Origin: Haloplanus salinus | Lineage (GTDB): Archaea > Halobacteriota > Halobacteria > Halobacteriales > Haloferacaceae | Reading direction: 5' to 3' | Assembly (NCBI RefSeq): GCF_003336245.1 | Contig: NZ_QPHM01000001.1 | Coordinates: 496,001 to 560,000, forward strand | Length of the DNA: 64,000 bases | In this document: positions 16,015 through 24,394 of the stretch, in pieces | Layout of the letters: each line of letters begins with the position of its first letter | Numbering within the stretch: position 1 is the stretch's first letter | The notes under the pieces: generated by a model | The model's input: the letters and a program-made list of their open reading frames with translations, nothing else | Told to the model about the DNA's origin: nothing | Database searches by the model: none | Position numbers and translations under genes: made by a program

Positions 16015-16245
16015 ACCAGTGTGGTGGAACGAGTCGGTAATAGGGGGTTTGGTACGTGTGGTTAACACGCTCCCGTCCCCCGATTGTGGCGCCCAGTCGG
16101 CGCGTGACACCCCCGGAAGGCGCCCCGCGAGGTACGGTCGCCTAACAATCGTCGGCGTCGGGTGCGTGTGCCGTCGCGTGTCGACGGCGACGCGGTTATG
16201 CACCGGAAACGAAGATACTTATTAGCGTCACGGGTATGCGGTGGT
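16015..16245. promoter_or_regulatory. 231-bp divergent promoter region, largest gap in the window
   Basis: It lies between the DUF7123-like gene (minus) and the phosphodiesterase gene (plus). A TATA-like GATACTTATTAG at 16214-16225 sits ~27 nt before the plus-strand ATG, predicting a leaderless mRNA. I find no convincing short gene or RNA in the rest. Confidence 0.5.
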
Positions 16246-17598
16246 ATGGGACTGTTCGATCGACTGCGCGGTGAGGATCACCCGCGCGTCGCGTTCGTCG
16301 GCATCGACGGGGTGCCGTTTAGCCTCCTCGAGAAGCATCCGGCGGAGTTTCCGAACTTCGCGGCGCTCGCCGACGAGGGGAGTGCGGGAGCCATCGACAG
16401 TATCGTGCCACCGGAGTCGAGCGCGTGCTGGCCGGCGCTCACGACGGGCGTCAATCCCGGCGAGACCGGCGTCTACGGCTTTCAAGACCGCGAGGTCGGT
16501 TCGTACGACACCTACGTCCCGATGGGACAGGACGTCCAAGCGCCGCGCATCTGGGACCGACTCGACGAGGCCGGCCGGGAGGCGACGGTGATGAACGTCC
16601 CCGTCACGTTCCCACCGCAACGAAACGTCCAGCGGATGGTGTCGGGCTTTCTCTCGCCCGGCGTCGACAAGGCCGCCCACCCGGACGAACTCCGCGACTA
16701 CCTGCAGTCGATCGAGTACGCCATCGACGTGAACGCCAAGCTCGGCCACAAGGAGGATAAAAGCGACTTCGTCGAGGACGCCCACGAGACGATCGAGACA
16801 CGCTTCGAAGCGTTCTCCCACTACCTCCAGCAGGACGACTGGGACCTGTTTTTCGGCGTCTTCATGACGACCGACCGAGTCAACCACTTCCTGTTCAAGG
16901 ATTACGAGCGCGACGGCGAGAACAAGGAGGCGTTCATGGACTTCTACCGGACGGTCGACGACTACGTCGGCCGTATCCGCGAGATGCTGCCCGACGACGT
17001 GACCCTCGTCGTCGCCAGCGACCACGGCTTCACCTCGCTCGACTACGAGGTCCACTGCAACGCGTGGCTCGAGGAGGAGGGGTGGCTCTCATTCGAGGAC
17101 GACGACCACGACGACCTGACGGACATCGCCGAGGAGTCCCGGGCGTACTCGCTCATCCCCGGTCGGTTCTACATCAACCTTGAGGGCCGCGAACCTCGGG
17201 GTTCGGTTCCCGAGGCGGAGTACGAGGCGGTTCGCGCCGAACTGAAGTCGGCGCTCGAATCGCTGGAGGGACCGGAGGGGGACGAGGTGTGCGAGCGGGT
17301 CGTCGAGAAGGAAGACGCATTCCGGGGCGAACACGACGACATCGCTCCCGACTTAGTCGCCATCCCGAACCACGGCTTCGATCTCAAATCCGGATTCAAG
17401 AGCCACGACGACGTGTTCGACGTGGGGCCACGCAACGGGATGCACAGTTTCGACAACGCGACGCTCTTCGTCGACGACCCGTCCGCCTCCATCGCCGACG
17501 CCGACCTGTTCGATATCGCGCCGACCATCCTCGACCTGATGGACGTCGACTACGGACGCACCGACTTCGACGGCGGGAGTCTCGTCACGTCGAAGTAG
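16246..17598 (+). CDS. Type I phosphodiesterase/nucleotide pyrophosphatase, alkaline-phosphatase superfamily
   Basis: 450 residues. VAFVGIDGVPFSLLEKHPAEFPNFAALADEGSAG supplies the first metal Asp. The nucleophile region is PPESSACWPALTTGVNPGETGVYGF. VVASDHGF is the conserved metal His/Asp motif, and HDDVFDVGPRNGMHS closes the site. Such enzymes hydrolyse phosphodiester or pyrophosphate bonds; several in archaea are of unknown substrate. No signal peptide, so cytoplasmic. ATG 16246 is fixed by the TATA spacing. Confidence 0.88.
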   Translation: MGLFDRLRGEDHPRVAFVGIDGVPFSLLEKHPAEFPNFAALADEGSAGAIDSIVPPESSACWPALTTGVNPGETGVYGFQDREVGSYDTYVPMGQDVQAPRIWDRLDEAGREATVMNVPVTFPPQRNVQRMVSGFLSPGVDKAAHPDELRDYLQSIEYAIDVNAKLGHKEDKSDFVEDAHETIETRFEAFSHYLQQDDWDLFFGVFMTTDRVNHFLFKDYERDGENKEAFMDFYRTVDDYVGRIREMLPDDVTLVVASDHGFTSLDYEVHCNAWLEEEGWLSFEDDDHDDLTDIAEESRAYSLIPGRFYINLEGREPRGSVPEAEYEAVRAELKSALESLEGPEGDEVCERVVEKEDAFRGEHDDIAPDLVAIPNHGFDLKSGFKSHDDVFDVGPRNGMHSFDNATLFVDDPSASIADADLFDIAPTILDLMDVDYGRTDFDGGSLVTSK

Positions 17599-17640
17599 CG
17601 GCGACCGTCGATCCGGCCGGGACCGCCGATCCGTGCTCGA

Positions 17641-18723
17641 TCACAGGAGACCGTCGATCCGGTCGTCGGTGAGTCCCGCGTCGTCGTCTTCCTCTTCCCG
17701 TTGTTTTTCCGCGCGCGCCGCCTGTCGCGCGCGTTCGAGGAAGCCTTCGAGGCGGTCGGAGCGAGCGACGCCGCCGAGGAGAACTATGGCGGCGAGGCGG
17801 TCGTCGCGGGTCGGGAAGTCCCCGCCGCGCACCTCCATGGTATCGACTTCCGTCTCCAGCCACGAGCGGGCGCGTTCGACGCCCTTCCGTGAGATGGCGT
17901 CCGGGCGCCCGGCGACGACCAACAGCCCCCGTTCCGCAGTCGTCGTCTCGGGGAGACTCAACCCCGAGCGCACCGCCCGGCGGGTCGTACTCGTGACCAC
18001 GTTGGCGTTCGCGGCGGCGGCCGACGAAGCGTCGGCCGAGGCGTAGCCGAGCGTCGCGACGCCGCCCCCACGGAGCGTGTTGACCACCTCGGAGCTGTCG
18101 ACGACGGACTCCCCGACGCCCCGTGTCGCCTCGCCGGCGGCAAGTAGGAGGCCGACCCGCCGGGCGATGCGTTCGTTGATCGCCTCGTAGCCGGATTCGA
18201 GGCTCTCGCCCGACGACCGCCAGGCGTCGTTGTCGACGAGGAGGGTGGCGTCGGCCTCGCGGCGCAGCGTCTTCAACGACCGCCCGGCGTTCACCTGGTA
18301 GAGCGACCCCTCGTCGCGGCCGGGCAGGATGCCCAGCCCGTAGACGGGGCGGTCGTATATCTCCTGCAGTTCGCCCACGAGATACGGCGCGCCGCCGCTT
18401 CCAGTGCCGCCGCCGAGGCCGGCGACGACGAATATCGCCTCGGCCTCCGCAGTCGTTCGGCCGTCGATGGCACCCACCACTTCCTGCAGGTCGTTTCGCA
18501 TTACCCGCGTGCCGAGTTCGTTGTCGCCGCCGACGCCGTGGCCGTTCACCTCGGCGCCGCCGATGAGGACGGTGTCGAGAGGGAGGGACTGCAGATCCGA
18601 GCGGGCGCTGTTGACCGCGAGCGACCCGACGACGGCACCGAAGCCGTTGCGCGTGTCGAAATCGGACAGCGCGGCGGTGACCTTGCCGCCGGCCTGCCCG
18701 ACGCCAATCAGGACGGACTTCAT
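17641..18723 (-). CDS. cetZ: CetZ-family tubulin-like GTPase
   Basis: 360 residues. The N-terminus MKSVLIGVGQAGGKVTAAL is the tubulin T1 loop and VVAGLGGGTGSGGAPYLV is the tubulin GGGTGSG signature; the length and C-terminus fit CetZ rather than FtsZ. CetZ proteins are archaeal cytoskeletal GTPases; CetZ1 of Haloferax volcanii controls rod shape and motility. An acidic tail (EEEDDDAGLTDDRIDGLL) ends the chain. The gene is divergent, 85 bp apart, from the first gene of the pilus-like locus. Which CetZ paralog it is cannot be told by eye. The open frame continues far upstream of this ATG but has no coding character. Confidence 0.93.
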   Translation of the reverse strand: MKSVLIGVGQAGGKVTAALSDFDTRNGFGAVVGSLAVNSARSDLQSLPLDTVLIGGAEVNGHGVGGDNELGTRVMRNDLQEVVGAIDGRTTAEAEAIFVVAGLGGGTGSGGAPYLVGELQEIYDRPVYGLGILPGRDEGSLYQVNAGRSLKTLRREADATLLVDNDAWRSSGESLESGYEAINERIARRVGLLLAAGEATRGVGESVVDSSEVVNTLRGGGVATLGYASADASSAAAANANVVTSTTRRAVRSGLSLPETTTAERGLLVVAGRPDAISRKGVERARSWLETEVDTMEVRGGDFPTRDDRLAAIVLLGGVARSDRLEGFLERARQAARAEKQREEEDDDAGLTDDRIDGLL

Positions 18724-18771
18724 GCGTCCGACGTGTGTCTTGTGCCTCTTCAACGCTCCGTTGCGTGCAGC

Positions 18772-18783
18772 CGAGATTTTAGG
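18772..18783. promoter_or_regulatory. AT-rich element between cetZ and the pilus-like locus
   Basis: GAGATTTTAGGT is the only AT-rich stretch of the 85-bp divergent region. It lies ~31 nt before ATG 18809, supporting that start over ATG 18788. It is ~55 nt from the cetZ start, so may serve one or both directions. Confidence 0.4.
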
Positions 18784-18808
18784 TACGATGCCGGGACCAC
18801 CGCGCCGC

Positions 18809-19393
18809 ATGGACGACCGATTGGAAGAACGCGTCGCAGCCCTCGAACGCTCGCTCACCGACGGCCACGCCGACGACGGACTCCCCGACGCCGCACGGAT
18901 GGACGCCCGCCTCGACGAACTCGAGGCGACCGTCGACGGTGTCGAGGATCGGGTGGCCGAACTCGACGCGGCGGTGCAGGCGCTCCGTGGCTTCGCCGGC
19001 GGCGTTCGAGCGGTCGACGAGGCGGTCGAGCGGCGAGCGGACGCCGCCGTCGCCAGGGTCGACCGGCTCGAAGCCGACATAGCGGAGGTGCGCGAGGCGG
19101 TGGCCGAGCGAGCGGCGGGCGGCGCGGACGAACCGGCCGGTCGGGACCGCGACGCGGCCCCGCGTCGTGGCGCACGCACCACCTCACGGCGCGACCGGGA
19201 TCGGTGCGAACGGGGCGTCGCGGGCGACGCTACGGAGGGAGACGACCGCCGTCGCGGCCACGGCGGATCGCTGGCCGGCGAGGTGGCGGCCAACGCCGAC
19301 GCCGCCCTCGCCGAGGCGGCCGCGATGGAAACGGGGTCGGACGACGACGGCGACGACCGGTCGCTCGCCGAGCGGATCCGTCGGCTCCTGTGA
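18809..19393 (+). CDS. Coiled-coil protein opening the pilus-like locus (DUF7310-like)
   Basis: 194 residues, almost wholly helical. Heptad-rich stretches at ~1-15, ~30-62 (LDELEATVDGVEDRVAELDAAVQALRG) and ~70-100 (RVDRLEADIAEVREAVAER) should form coiled coils. A charged, disordered middle follows, then a short C-terminal helix SLAERIRRLL. I recall this as the DUF7310 type found beside secretion ATPases in haloarchaea. Its TGA overlaps the next GTG. It could be a scaffold linking the ATPase to other parts (inference). Confidence 0.78.
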   Translation: MDDRLEERVAALERSLTDGHADDGLPDAARMDARLDELEATVDGVEDRVAELDAAVQALRGFAGGVRAVDEAVERRADAAVARVDRLEADIAEVREAVAERAAGGADEPAGRDRDAAPRRGARTTSRRDRDRCERGVAGDATEGDDRRRGHGGSLAGEVAANADAALAEAAAMETGSDDDGDDRSLAERIRRLL

Positions 19394-19851
19394 TCCGGGT
19401 CGTCCTCGCCGTCCTGTTGACCGTCGCGTTGCTGGCGGCGGTGACCCCAGCCATCGACGAGGGCCGGGAGCGGCGAACGGCGATCCATCTCGACCGCGCC
19501 GTCGACCGGATCGACCGCGCGGCGCGGTCGCTTCGCGCACACGAGGACCCGACGGCGCCAAGCGTGGCGGGCGCGCGCCGGCTCGTCAGCGTCCGCCTCC
19601 CGGAGCGGTCGTGGACGGCCATGAGCGCTCGTCTGTGGATCGACGGCGAACACGACCGGATCGGTTACCGCCTCGACGGCCGGCGCACGCGCCGGATGCG
19701 ACTCCGGGGGATCGACCTTCGAACGCCGGACGGCCGCATCGTCGTCGACGGCGGATCCCGACGGCGTCTCGAACTCTCGCTCGTCCGCGACGACGGGGTC
19801 GGTGTCGTCGTCGGAGGTGGAGGTGGAGGTGGAGGTGGAGGTGGAGGTTGA
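19390..19851 (+). CDS. Single-helix membrane-anchored protein of the pilus-like locus (DUF7311-like)
   Basis: 153 residues from a GTG overlapping the previous stop. One N-terminal membrane helix (IRVVLAVLLTVALLAAVTPA) is followed by helix EGRERRTAIHLDRAVDRIDRAARSL and a beta-rich domain (RRLVSVRLPE, IDGEHDRIGYRLDGRRTRRMRLRGI). That order, helix then beta domain, recalls pseudopilins. The chain ends in twelve glycines coded by six GGAGGT repeats. The next gene begins 26 bp later. Confidence 0.78.
   Translation: MIRVVLAVLLTVALLAAVTPAIDEGRERRTAIHLDRAVDRIDRAARSLRAHEDPTAPSVAGARRLVSVRLPERSWTAMSARLWIDGEHDRIGYRLDGRRTRRMRLRGIDLRTPDGRIVVDGGSRRRLELSLVRDDGVGVVVGGGGGGGGGGGG
19813..19848 (+). repeat. GGAGGT x6 perfect hexanucleotide repeat ending at a stop codon
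   Basis: Six identical GGAGGT units run directly into the TGA at 19849-19851 and encode (Gly)12. Each unit is also a Shine-Dalgarno-like sequence, and the secretion-ATPase ATG lies 29 bp downstream of the last unit. Confidence 0.95.
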
Positions 19852-19877
19852 AAAGCGATGCCGCGGCCACCGACCAC

Positions 19878-21794
19878 ATGCGACTGCTGGAGCGAGCGTG
19901 GACGGACGGGGCGGACACCGACGACGGGTGTCGCTGTGAGCCGACGTTTCGAACGCCGGCCGGGAGAGCGACCGAAGGGAACCCGGCGCTCGTCCTCGAT
20001 GCCGAGGACTGTCCGGGTGGGGGTAACCTCGCCGCCGAACCGCCCTGTCGCGCCACGGCCGTCGGCGCCCTCGCGGAACGTGACGCCGACGCGGTTCGCG
20101 TCCGCCGTGACGGGCGCGAACGCGTCTACGACGACGGCGCCGTTGGACTGCTGGTCGCAGCCGGCCGGTTCGCCGCCCGCGTCGCCGTCCACGACGAGGC
20201 GCTCGCGGAACGAGCACGGCGTGATCCGCTCGGCGCCGCCCGCGCGGCGACCGGCCGCACCGGACCGGTCGCGAAGCTAGCGGCCAGTTCGGGGTTGGCC
20301 GCCGGCGCCGACCGGGCCGGCAGCGAGTACGAGACGGCGCTGTCGTCGACCGTCGGGCTGGCGGTATCGAACTCGCGATTGGTCGAGCGACCGCCAGCGG
20401 GGGCGTCGCTGGTCGAGCGGCGCGAACTCGACACCGGCGCGACGGTGCGTCGCTACCGGACCGAGCGCGGCGGCTACTACCTGCTCGACCCGCTCGGCTC
20501 ACGGCTGGACGACGTCGAGGTGCGTGCCCTGTCGGCCGCTTACGAGCGGTTAGCGTCCGGCGGCGCCGACGGTGGGCGGCCGGTCACCCACGCCGTCCGT
20601 GCCGCCGACGCCGTCGCCGGCGACGCGGCCGTCTCCGTCGAATCGGTCGAACGGGTCCTTCGCAAACACACCCGCGGCCACGGCGTCCTCGACGACCTGT
20701 TCGCCGACCCGGCGGTGTCGGAGGTAGTGGCGTCGGCACCGGTGAGCGACGGCCCGGTCCGGATCGTCGTCGACGGCGAGCGACTGCCGACGAACGTCCA
20801 CCTGACCCGACGAGGGGTGGCGGCGCTCGCGTCCCGCTTCCGCCGGGAGAGCGGGCGGGGATTCTCCCGCGCGAACCCGACGCTCGACGCGACGACGGAG
20901 GGGCCGTTCGGCGAAACGGTTCGCGTCGCTGGCGTCACCGACCCCGCCAGCGACGGCACCGGATTCGTCTTCCGTGCTCACGAGACGGACGCGTGGACGC
21001 TCCCGGCGCTGGTGGCGAACGGGACGCTCCCGGCCGACGCGGCAGCGCTCTGCTCGCTGGCTGTCGAACGCGCCGCCGCAGGGTTGATCGCCGGGCCACG
21101 TGGCGCGGGGAAGACGACGCTCTGTGGGGCGCTCCTGTGGGAGCTCCCGCCGTCGGCCCGGACCGTCGTCGTGGAGGATACGCCCGAACTCCCGGTCGCG
21201 GCGCTCCGCGACGCCGGACGGGACGCCCAAGCCGTCAGAACCGAAGCCGACGACGGCCCGGCGCTCTCGGCGACGGAGGCGTTGCGCACGGCGCTCCGAC
21301 TCGGCGACGGCGCGCTGGTCGTCGGCGAGGTCAGGGGTGAGGAGGCGACGACGCTCTACGAGGCGATGCGGGTCGGCGCGGCGTCGAACGCCGTCCTCGG
21401 GACGATTCACGGCGACGGCGCCCAGTCGGTCCTCGAACGCGTCGTGACTGATCTCGGCGTGCCGGCGTCGTCGTTCGCGGCGACCGACCTGCTCGTCACC
21501 CTCTCGGCGGGCGAGCGGCGACGGGTGGCCGGTATCGAGGAGGTCCGCTGCGCCGACGGCGAGGTGGCGTTCGAGTCGCTGTTCGAACGCAGCCCCGACG
21601 GCACGGAGCCGACGGGTACCGTCGAGCGTGGGAACAGCCACCTCGTGGCGTCGCTCGCTCGCCCCGACGAGTCGTACGCGGACGTGTTGGCTGCGCTCGA
21701 CGACCGCGAGACCGTGCTGTCGGAGCTCGCCGAAAGCGAGCGGACGGCCGCCGCAGAGGTCGACGCGGCACACCGGCGGCGGGTGACGGAATGA
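19878..21794 (+). CDS. Type II/IV secretion (PilB/TadA/GspE-like) ATPase
   Basis: 638 residues. The N-terminal third contains several Cys (CRCEP, AEDCPGGG, EPPCRA) and is poorly conserved. The middle, SVERVLRKHTRGHGVLDDLFADPAVSEVVASAPVSDGPVRIVVDGERLPTN, is the pre-ATPase domain of TadA/VirB11 types. Walker A is GPRGAGKTT near residue 406; the Walker B/Asp-box region GALVVGEVRGEEATTLYEAM is near 480; GTIHGDGAQSVLERV is the His box. Hexameric ATPases like this power pilus assembly, archaella or secretion. ATGA overlap couples it to the next gene. Confidence 0.92.
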   Translation: MRLLERAWTDGADTDDGCRCEPTFRTPAGRATEGNPALVLDAEDCPGGGNLAAEPPCRATAVGALAERDADAVRVRRDGRERVYDDGAVGLLVAAGRFAARVAVHDEALAERARRDPLGAARAATGRTGPVAKLAASSGLAAGADRAGSEYETALSSTVGLAVSNSRLVERPPAGASLVERRELDTGATVRRYRTERGGYYLLDPLGSRLDDVEVRALSAAYERLASGGADGGRPVTHAVRAADAVAGDAAVSVESVERVLRKHTRGHGVLDDLFADPAVSEVVASAPVSDGPVRIVVDGERLPTNVHLTRRGVAALASRFRRESGRGFSRANPTLDATTEGPFGETVRVAGVTDPASDGTGFVFRAHETDAWTLPALVANGTLPADAAALCSLAVERAAAGLIAGPRGAGKTTLCGALLWELPPSARTVVVEDTPELPVAALRDAGRDAQAVRTEADDGPALSATEALRTALRLGDGALVVGEVRGEEATTLYEAMRVGAASNAVLGTIHGDGAQSVLERVVTDLGVPASSFAATDLLVTLSAGERRRVAGIEEVRCADGEVAFESLFERSPDGTEPTGTVERGNSHLVASLARPDESYADVLAALDDRETVLSELAESERTAAAEVDAAHRRRVTE

Positions 21795-23512
21795 GCCGCC
21801 CGATCGTCGAACGGCTCGCCGGCTGGTGGCCGTTGGCCGTCGATCCGGCTCCGGAAACCGATCGGGCGCTGGCGTATCTGGAAGCCAGCGTCGACGCCGA
21901 GACGCTCGACGCGGCGTCGCGGGCCGTCGCGGCCCTCGTCGTCGTCGTCGCGGTCGGTGCCGGCGTGTCGGTGGCTGCGGTCGCGACCACACGACTCGGC
22001 ATCGGCGTCGCGTCCGCCGGCACGGCCACCGGCGTCGCCGTACCGCTCGGCGCGAGTCGGGGGGTGCGATTCCTGTCGACGGTGGCCCGCACCCGAGCGC
22101 TCGGTGCCGCCGCCTCGCTCGTCGGCCGGGCGGCCCTCCGGTTGCGGATCGATCCGACGGTCGAGCGAGCGGCGGCGTTCGCCGCCCGCACCGGGCGCGG
22201 ATCGCTCGCGGCGAGTCTCGGCGAACACGTCGAACGGGCTGCGGGGACACCACGAAACGGGATCGACGCGTTCGCACACGAGTGGAGCGACCGCTTCCCG
22301 GCGCTCGAACGGGCGGTGACGCGACTGGACGCCGCCGCGTCCGCACCCACGGCCGAACGCGACCGGCATCTCGACCGGGCCGTCGAGGCGGCACTCGACG
22401 GCGTTCGGGAGGAGCTGGCCTCGTTCACGGGCGAGATCAGAGGGCCCGTCACGGGACTGTACGCTTTCGGCGTTCTCCTGCCGCTCGCGTTGATCGGCGT
22501 CCTGCCGGCGGCACGGGCGACGGGCGTCAGACTCTCCATACCTATGATCGTCGCGCTGTACGACGTCGTGCTACCCGCGGTGGTAGTCGCGGCGGGGGCG
22601 TGGATTCTCGCTCGTCGCCCCGTCGCCTTTCCGCCGCCGCGGGTCGGTCGCGACCACCCCGAGCTACCGAACCGTCGCCACTACGCCGTGGCGTACGGCG
22701 TCGTCGCGGCAGCGGTCGGTGGCTACGTCGCGACGCAACTGGTCGGCCCGTGGGCGGCGCCGGTCGCCGCAGCCGGCCTCGGAGTCGGCGTCGGCCTCGT
22801 CGCCGACGCCCGCCCGGCGATGCGGGTGCACGAGCGTGTCCGCGCCGTCGAATCCGACCTCGGCGACGCTTGCCATCTCGTAGGGCGACGCGTAGCGGCG
22901 GGGGAGGCCGTCGAGACGGCTATCGCCGACGCGGCGGCGCAACTGACTGGGGCGACCGGTGCGATGCTGGCCGATGCAGCGGATCGACAGCGACGGCTTG
23001 GCGTTACGGTCAGCGAGGCCTTCGACGGCGAGACCGGCGCCCTCGCGACGCTCCCGAGTCGGCGGGCGCGCGAGGTGGCGACGCTTTTCGCACTCGCCGC
23101 GACCGAGGGTCGACCGGCCGGCGAGGCCCTAGTCACGACGGCCGAGCACGTCGCGGAACTCGATCGGGTCGAGCGCGAGGCGCGCCGGGAACTGACACGG
23201 GTGACGGATACGCTGTCGAACACGGCTGCAGCGTTCGGCCCGATCGTCGGCGGGACGACGGTGGCACTGTCGGCTCACGTCACGCGGACGAGTACGACCG
23301 CGCAGTTCGGGGCCGCCCCGCTCCCGACGGCCGAGTTAGGGCTAGCCGTGGGTGCGTACGTCCTCTGGCTCGCCGCAGCGCTTACCGTGCTCTCGACCGG
23401 AGTGACGTACGGGATCGATCGGACGCTCGTCGGCCACCGCGTCGGCGTCGCCCTCTGTCTCGCCACCGCCTGCTATCTCGCGGCGTTCGTGGGCGCCGGC
23501 CTCTTCCTCTGA
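21791..23512 (+). CDS. TadC/GspF-like platform membrane protein
   Basis: 573 residues with about eight to nine hydrophobic helices and two cytoplasmic helical domains, as in archaeal duplicated T2SSF proteins. The domain copies are visible as VERAAAFAARTGRGSLAASL...FPALERAVTRL (~125-190) and LVGRRVAAGEAVETAIADAA...VATLFALAATEGRPAGEALVTTAEHV (~360-450). Such proteins form the membrane platform for the ATPase. It overlaps the ATPase by 4 bp (ATGA). The C-terminal helices end in a final LAAFVGAGLFL segment. Confidence 0.9.
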   Translation: MSRPIVERLAGWWPLAVDPAPETDRALAYLEASVDAETLDAASRAVAALVVVVAVGAGVSVAAVATTRLGIGVASAGTATGVAVPLGASRGVRFLSTVARTRALGAAASLVGRAALRLRIDPTVERAAAFAARTGRGSLAASLGEHVERAAGTPRNGIDAFAHEWSDRFPALERAVTRLDAAASAPTAERDRHLDRAVEAALDGVREELASFTGEIRGPVTGLYAFGVLLPLALIGVLPAARATGVRLSIPMIVALYDVVLPAVVVAAGAWILARRPVAFPPPRVGRDHPELPNRRHYAVAYGVVAAAVGGYVATQLVGPWAAPVAAAGLGVGVGLVADARPAMRVHERVRAVESDLGDACHLVGRRVAAGEAVETAIADAAAQLTGATGAMLADAADRQRRLGVTVSEAFDGETGALATLPSRRAREVATLFALAATEGRPAGEALVTTAEHVAELDRVEREARRELTRVTDTLSNTAAAFGPIVGGTTVALSAHVTRTSTTAQFGAAPLPTAELGLAVGAYVLWLAAALTVLSTGVTYGIDRTLVGHRVGVALCLATACYLAAFVGAGLFL

Positions 23513-23550
23513 CCCGGGCTTCAAGTGCGGTGACGGGTCCACACCCACCC

Positions 23551-24018
23551 ATGATCGGTGTTCCAGTCGACGCGTGGTACGTGTGGCTCGGCCTGTCGCT
23601 CGCGAGCGTCGCGCTCGTGGGCGTCGGGGCGACGCTCCCGACGGCACCGCCGCCGGCGGCGGCGGACGCCGCGGACACGGTCGATCGAACGGCTGCGACG
23701 GCCTATCCGGCGACCGCCGAACATCCACTCGACGCGGAGTCGGTTCGCGTCGGATCGAGACGGCTCGGGCTTCGAAACGACGCCGGGACGACGCACGCGA
23801 CGTTCGCGTTCGGGCCGGTGACGCCCGCGGTGGGGACGCCCGGGCTGCGGGCGATCCTCCATGGTGCCCCGCCGGGGTCCCGGTTCGACTCCGGCGAGGC
23901 GCTCTGTGCAACCGGGCGCGACGCGCGGCAGCGGGCGCCCAGATGGCGACCGATCGACCGCCCGCTGATCGTCCGACACGTCGTGTGGGAGGGGTGTGAT
24001 GTCACGCTCGTCGGCTAA
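23551..24018 (+). CDS. Membrane-anchored protein of the pilus-like locus (DUF7283-like)
   Basis: 155 residues. After a short N-terminus comes one membrane helix (WYVWLGLSLASVALVGVGATL), then an extracytoplasmic domain with two Cys (GEALCATG, VWEGCDVTLVG) that could pair. It follows the platform gene by 38 bp and overlaps the next gene by 20 bp. Resembles the haloarchaeal DUF7283 type found in the same gene order; function unknown. The single N-terminal anchor is compatible with a minor pseudopilin-like role (inference). Confidence 0.78.
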   Translation: MIGVPVDAWYVWLGLSLASVALVGVGATLPTAPPPAAADAADTVDRTAATAYPATAEHPLDAESVRVGSRRLGLRNDAGTTHATFAFGPVTPAVGTPGLRAILHGAPPGSRFDSGEALCATGRDARQRAPRWRPIDRPLIVRHVVWEGCDVTLVG

Positions 24019-24394
24019 GGGGCAGGTCGAGCCGATTGCTGCGCTCGTCTGCCTGCTGGCGGTGTGTGCCGCCGTCTCGACGTACGCGACGGTGCTCGGG
24101 AAAGCCGGATACGAGACGGAACGGGACGTAGCGCCGCCGACGCTCGACCGCGTCGTCGACCGCCTCGCGGTCGGCGGCGTCCTCGTCCCCGACCGGAGGG
24201 AACGAGCCCGGGCTGCCGGGCCGAGGGGGTACCGACTCAACGTCACGGTGGCGGCGGCGGGGAAGCGCTGGCACGCGGGGCCGACGCCGCCGGGGCGGCG
24301 GGCGGACACTGATACCGCGGCGCGAACTATCGGCGTCCGACTGGCGCCGGGGCGGGTTCGCCCCGGCCGGGTCCACGTGGAGGTGTGGACGTGA
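23999..24394 (+). CDS. Pilin-like protein with a KGQVEP signal motif (DUF7285-like)
   Basis: 131 residues. The N-terminus MSRSSAKGQVEPIAALVCLLAVCAAVSTYATVL has a basic leader, a G-Q junction, Glu at +3, and a ~20-residue hydrophobic stretch. This resembles archaeal class III (prepilin) signal peptides cut after Gly by a PibD-type peptidase. A short basic/beta domain follows. ATG 23999 is chosen over GTG 23996. It overlaps both neighbours, so it is cotranslated. Cleavage is a prediction. Confidence 0.78.
   Translation: MSRSSAKGQVEPIAALVCLLAVCAAVSTYATVLGKAGYETERDVAPPTLDRVVDRLAVGGVLVPDRRERARAAGPRGYRLNVTVAAAGKRWHAGPTPPGRRADTDTAARTIGVRLAPGRVRPGRVHVEVWT

Noticed and set aside
18724-20502. Very long minus-strand open frame extending upstream of cetZ (953 codons in total)
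   Set aside because: The region beyond the cetZ ATG is Arg/Ser/Pro-rich with no family match, and it lies opposite clear secretion-locus genes. It is a high-GC shadow frame.
23996-24001. GTG 23996 as the start of the KGQVEP protein
   Set aside because: An ATG follows immediately at 23999 and adds nothing lost; it is the more likely start.
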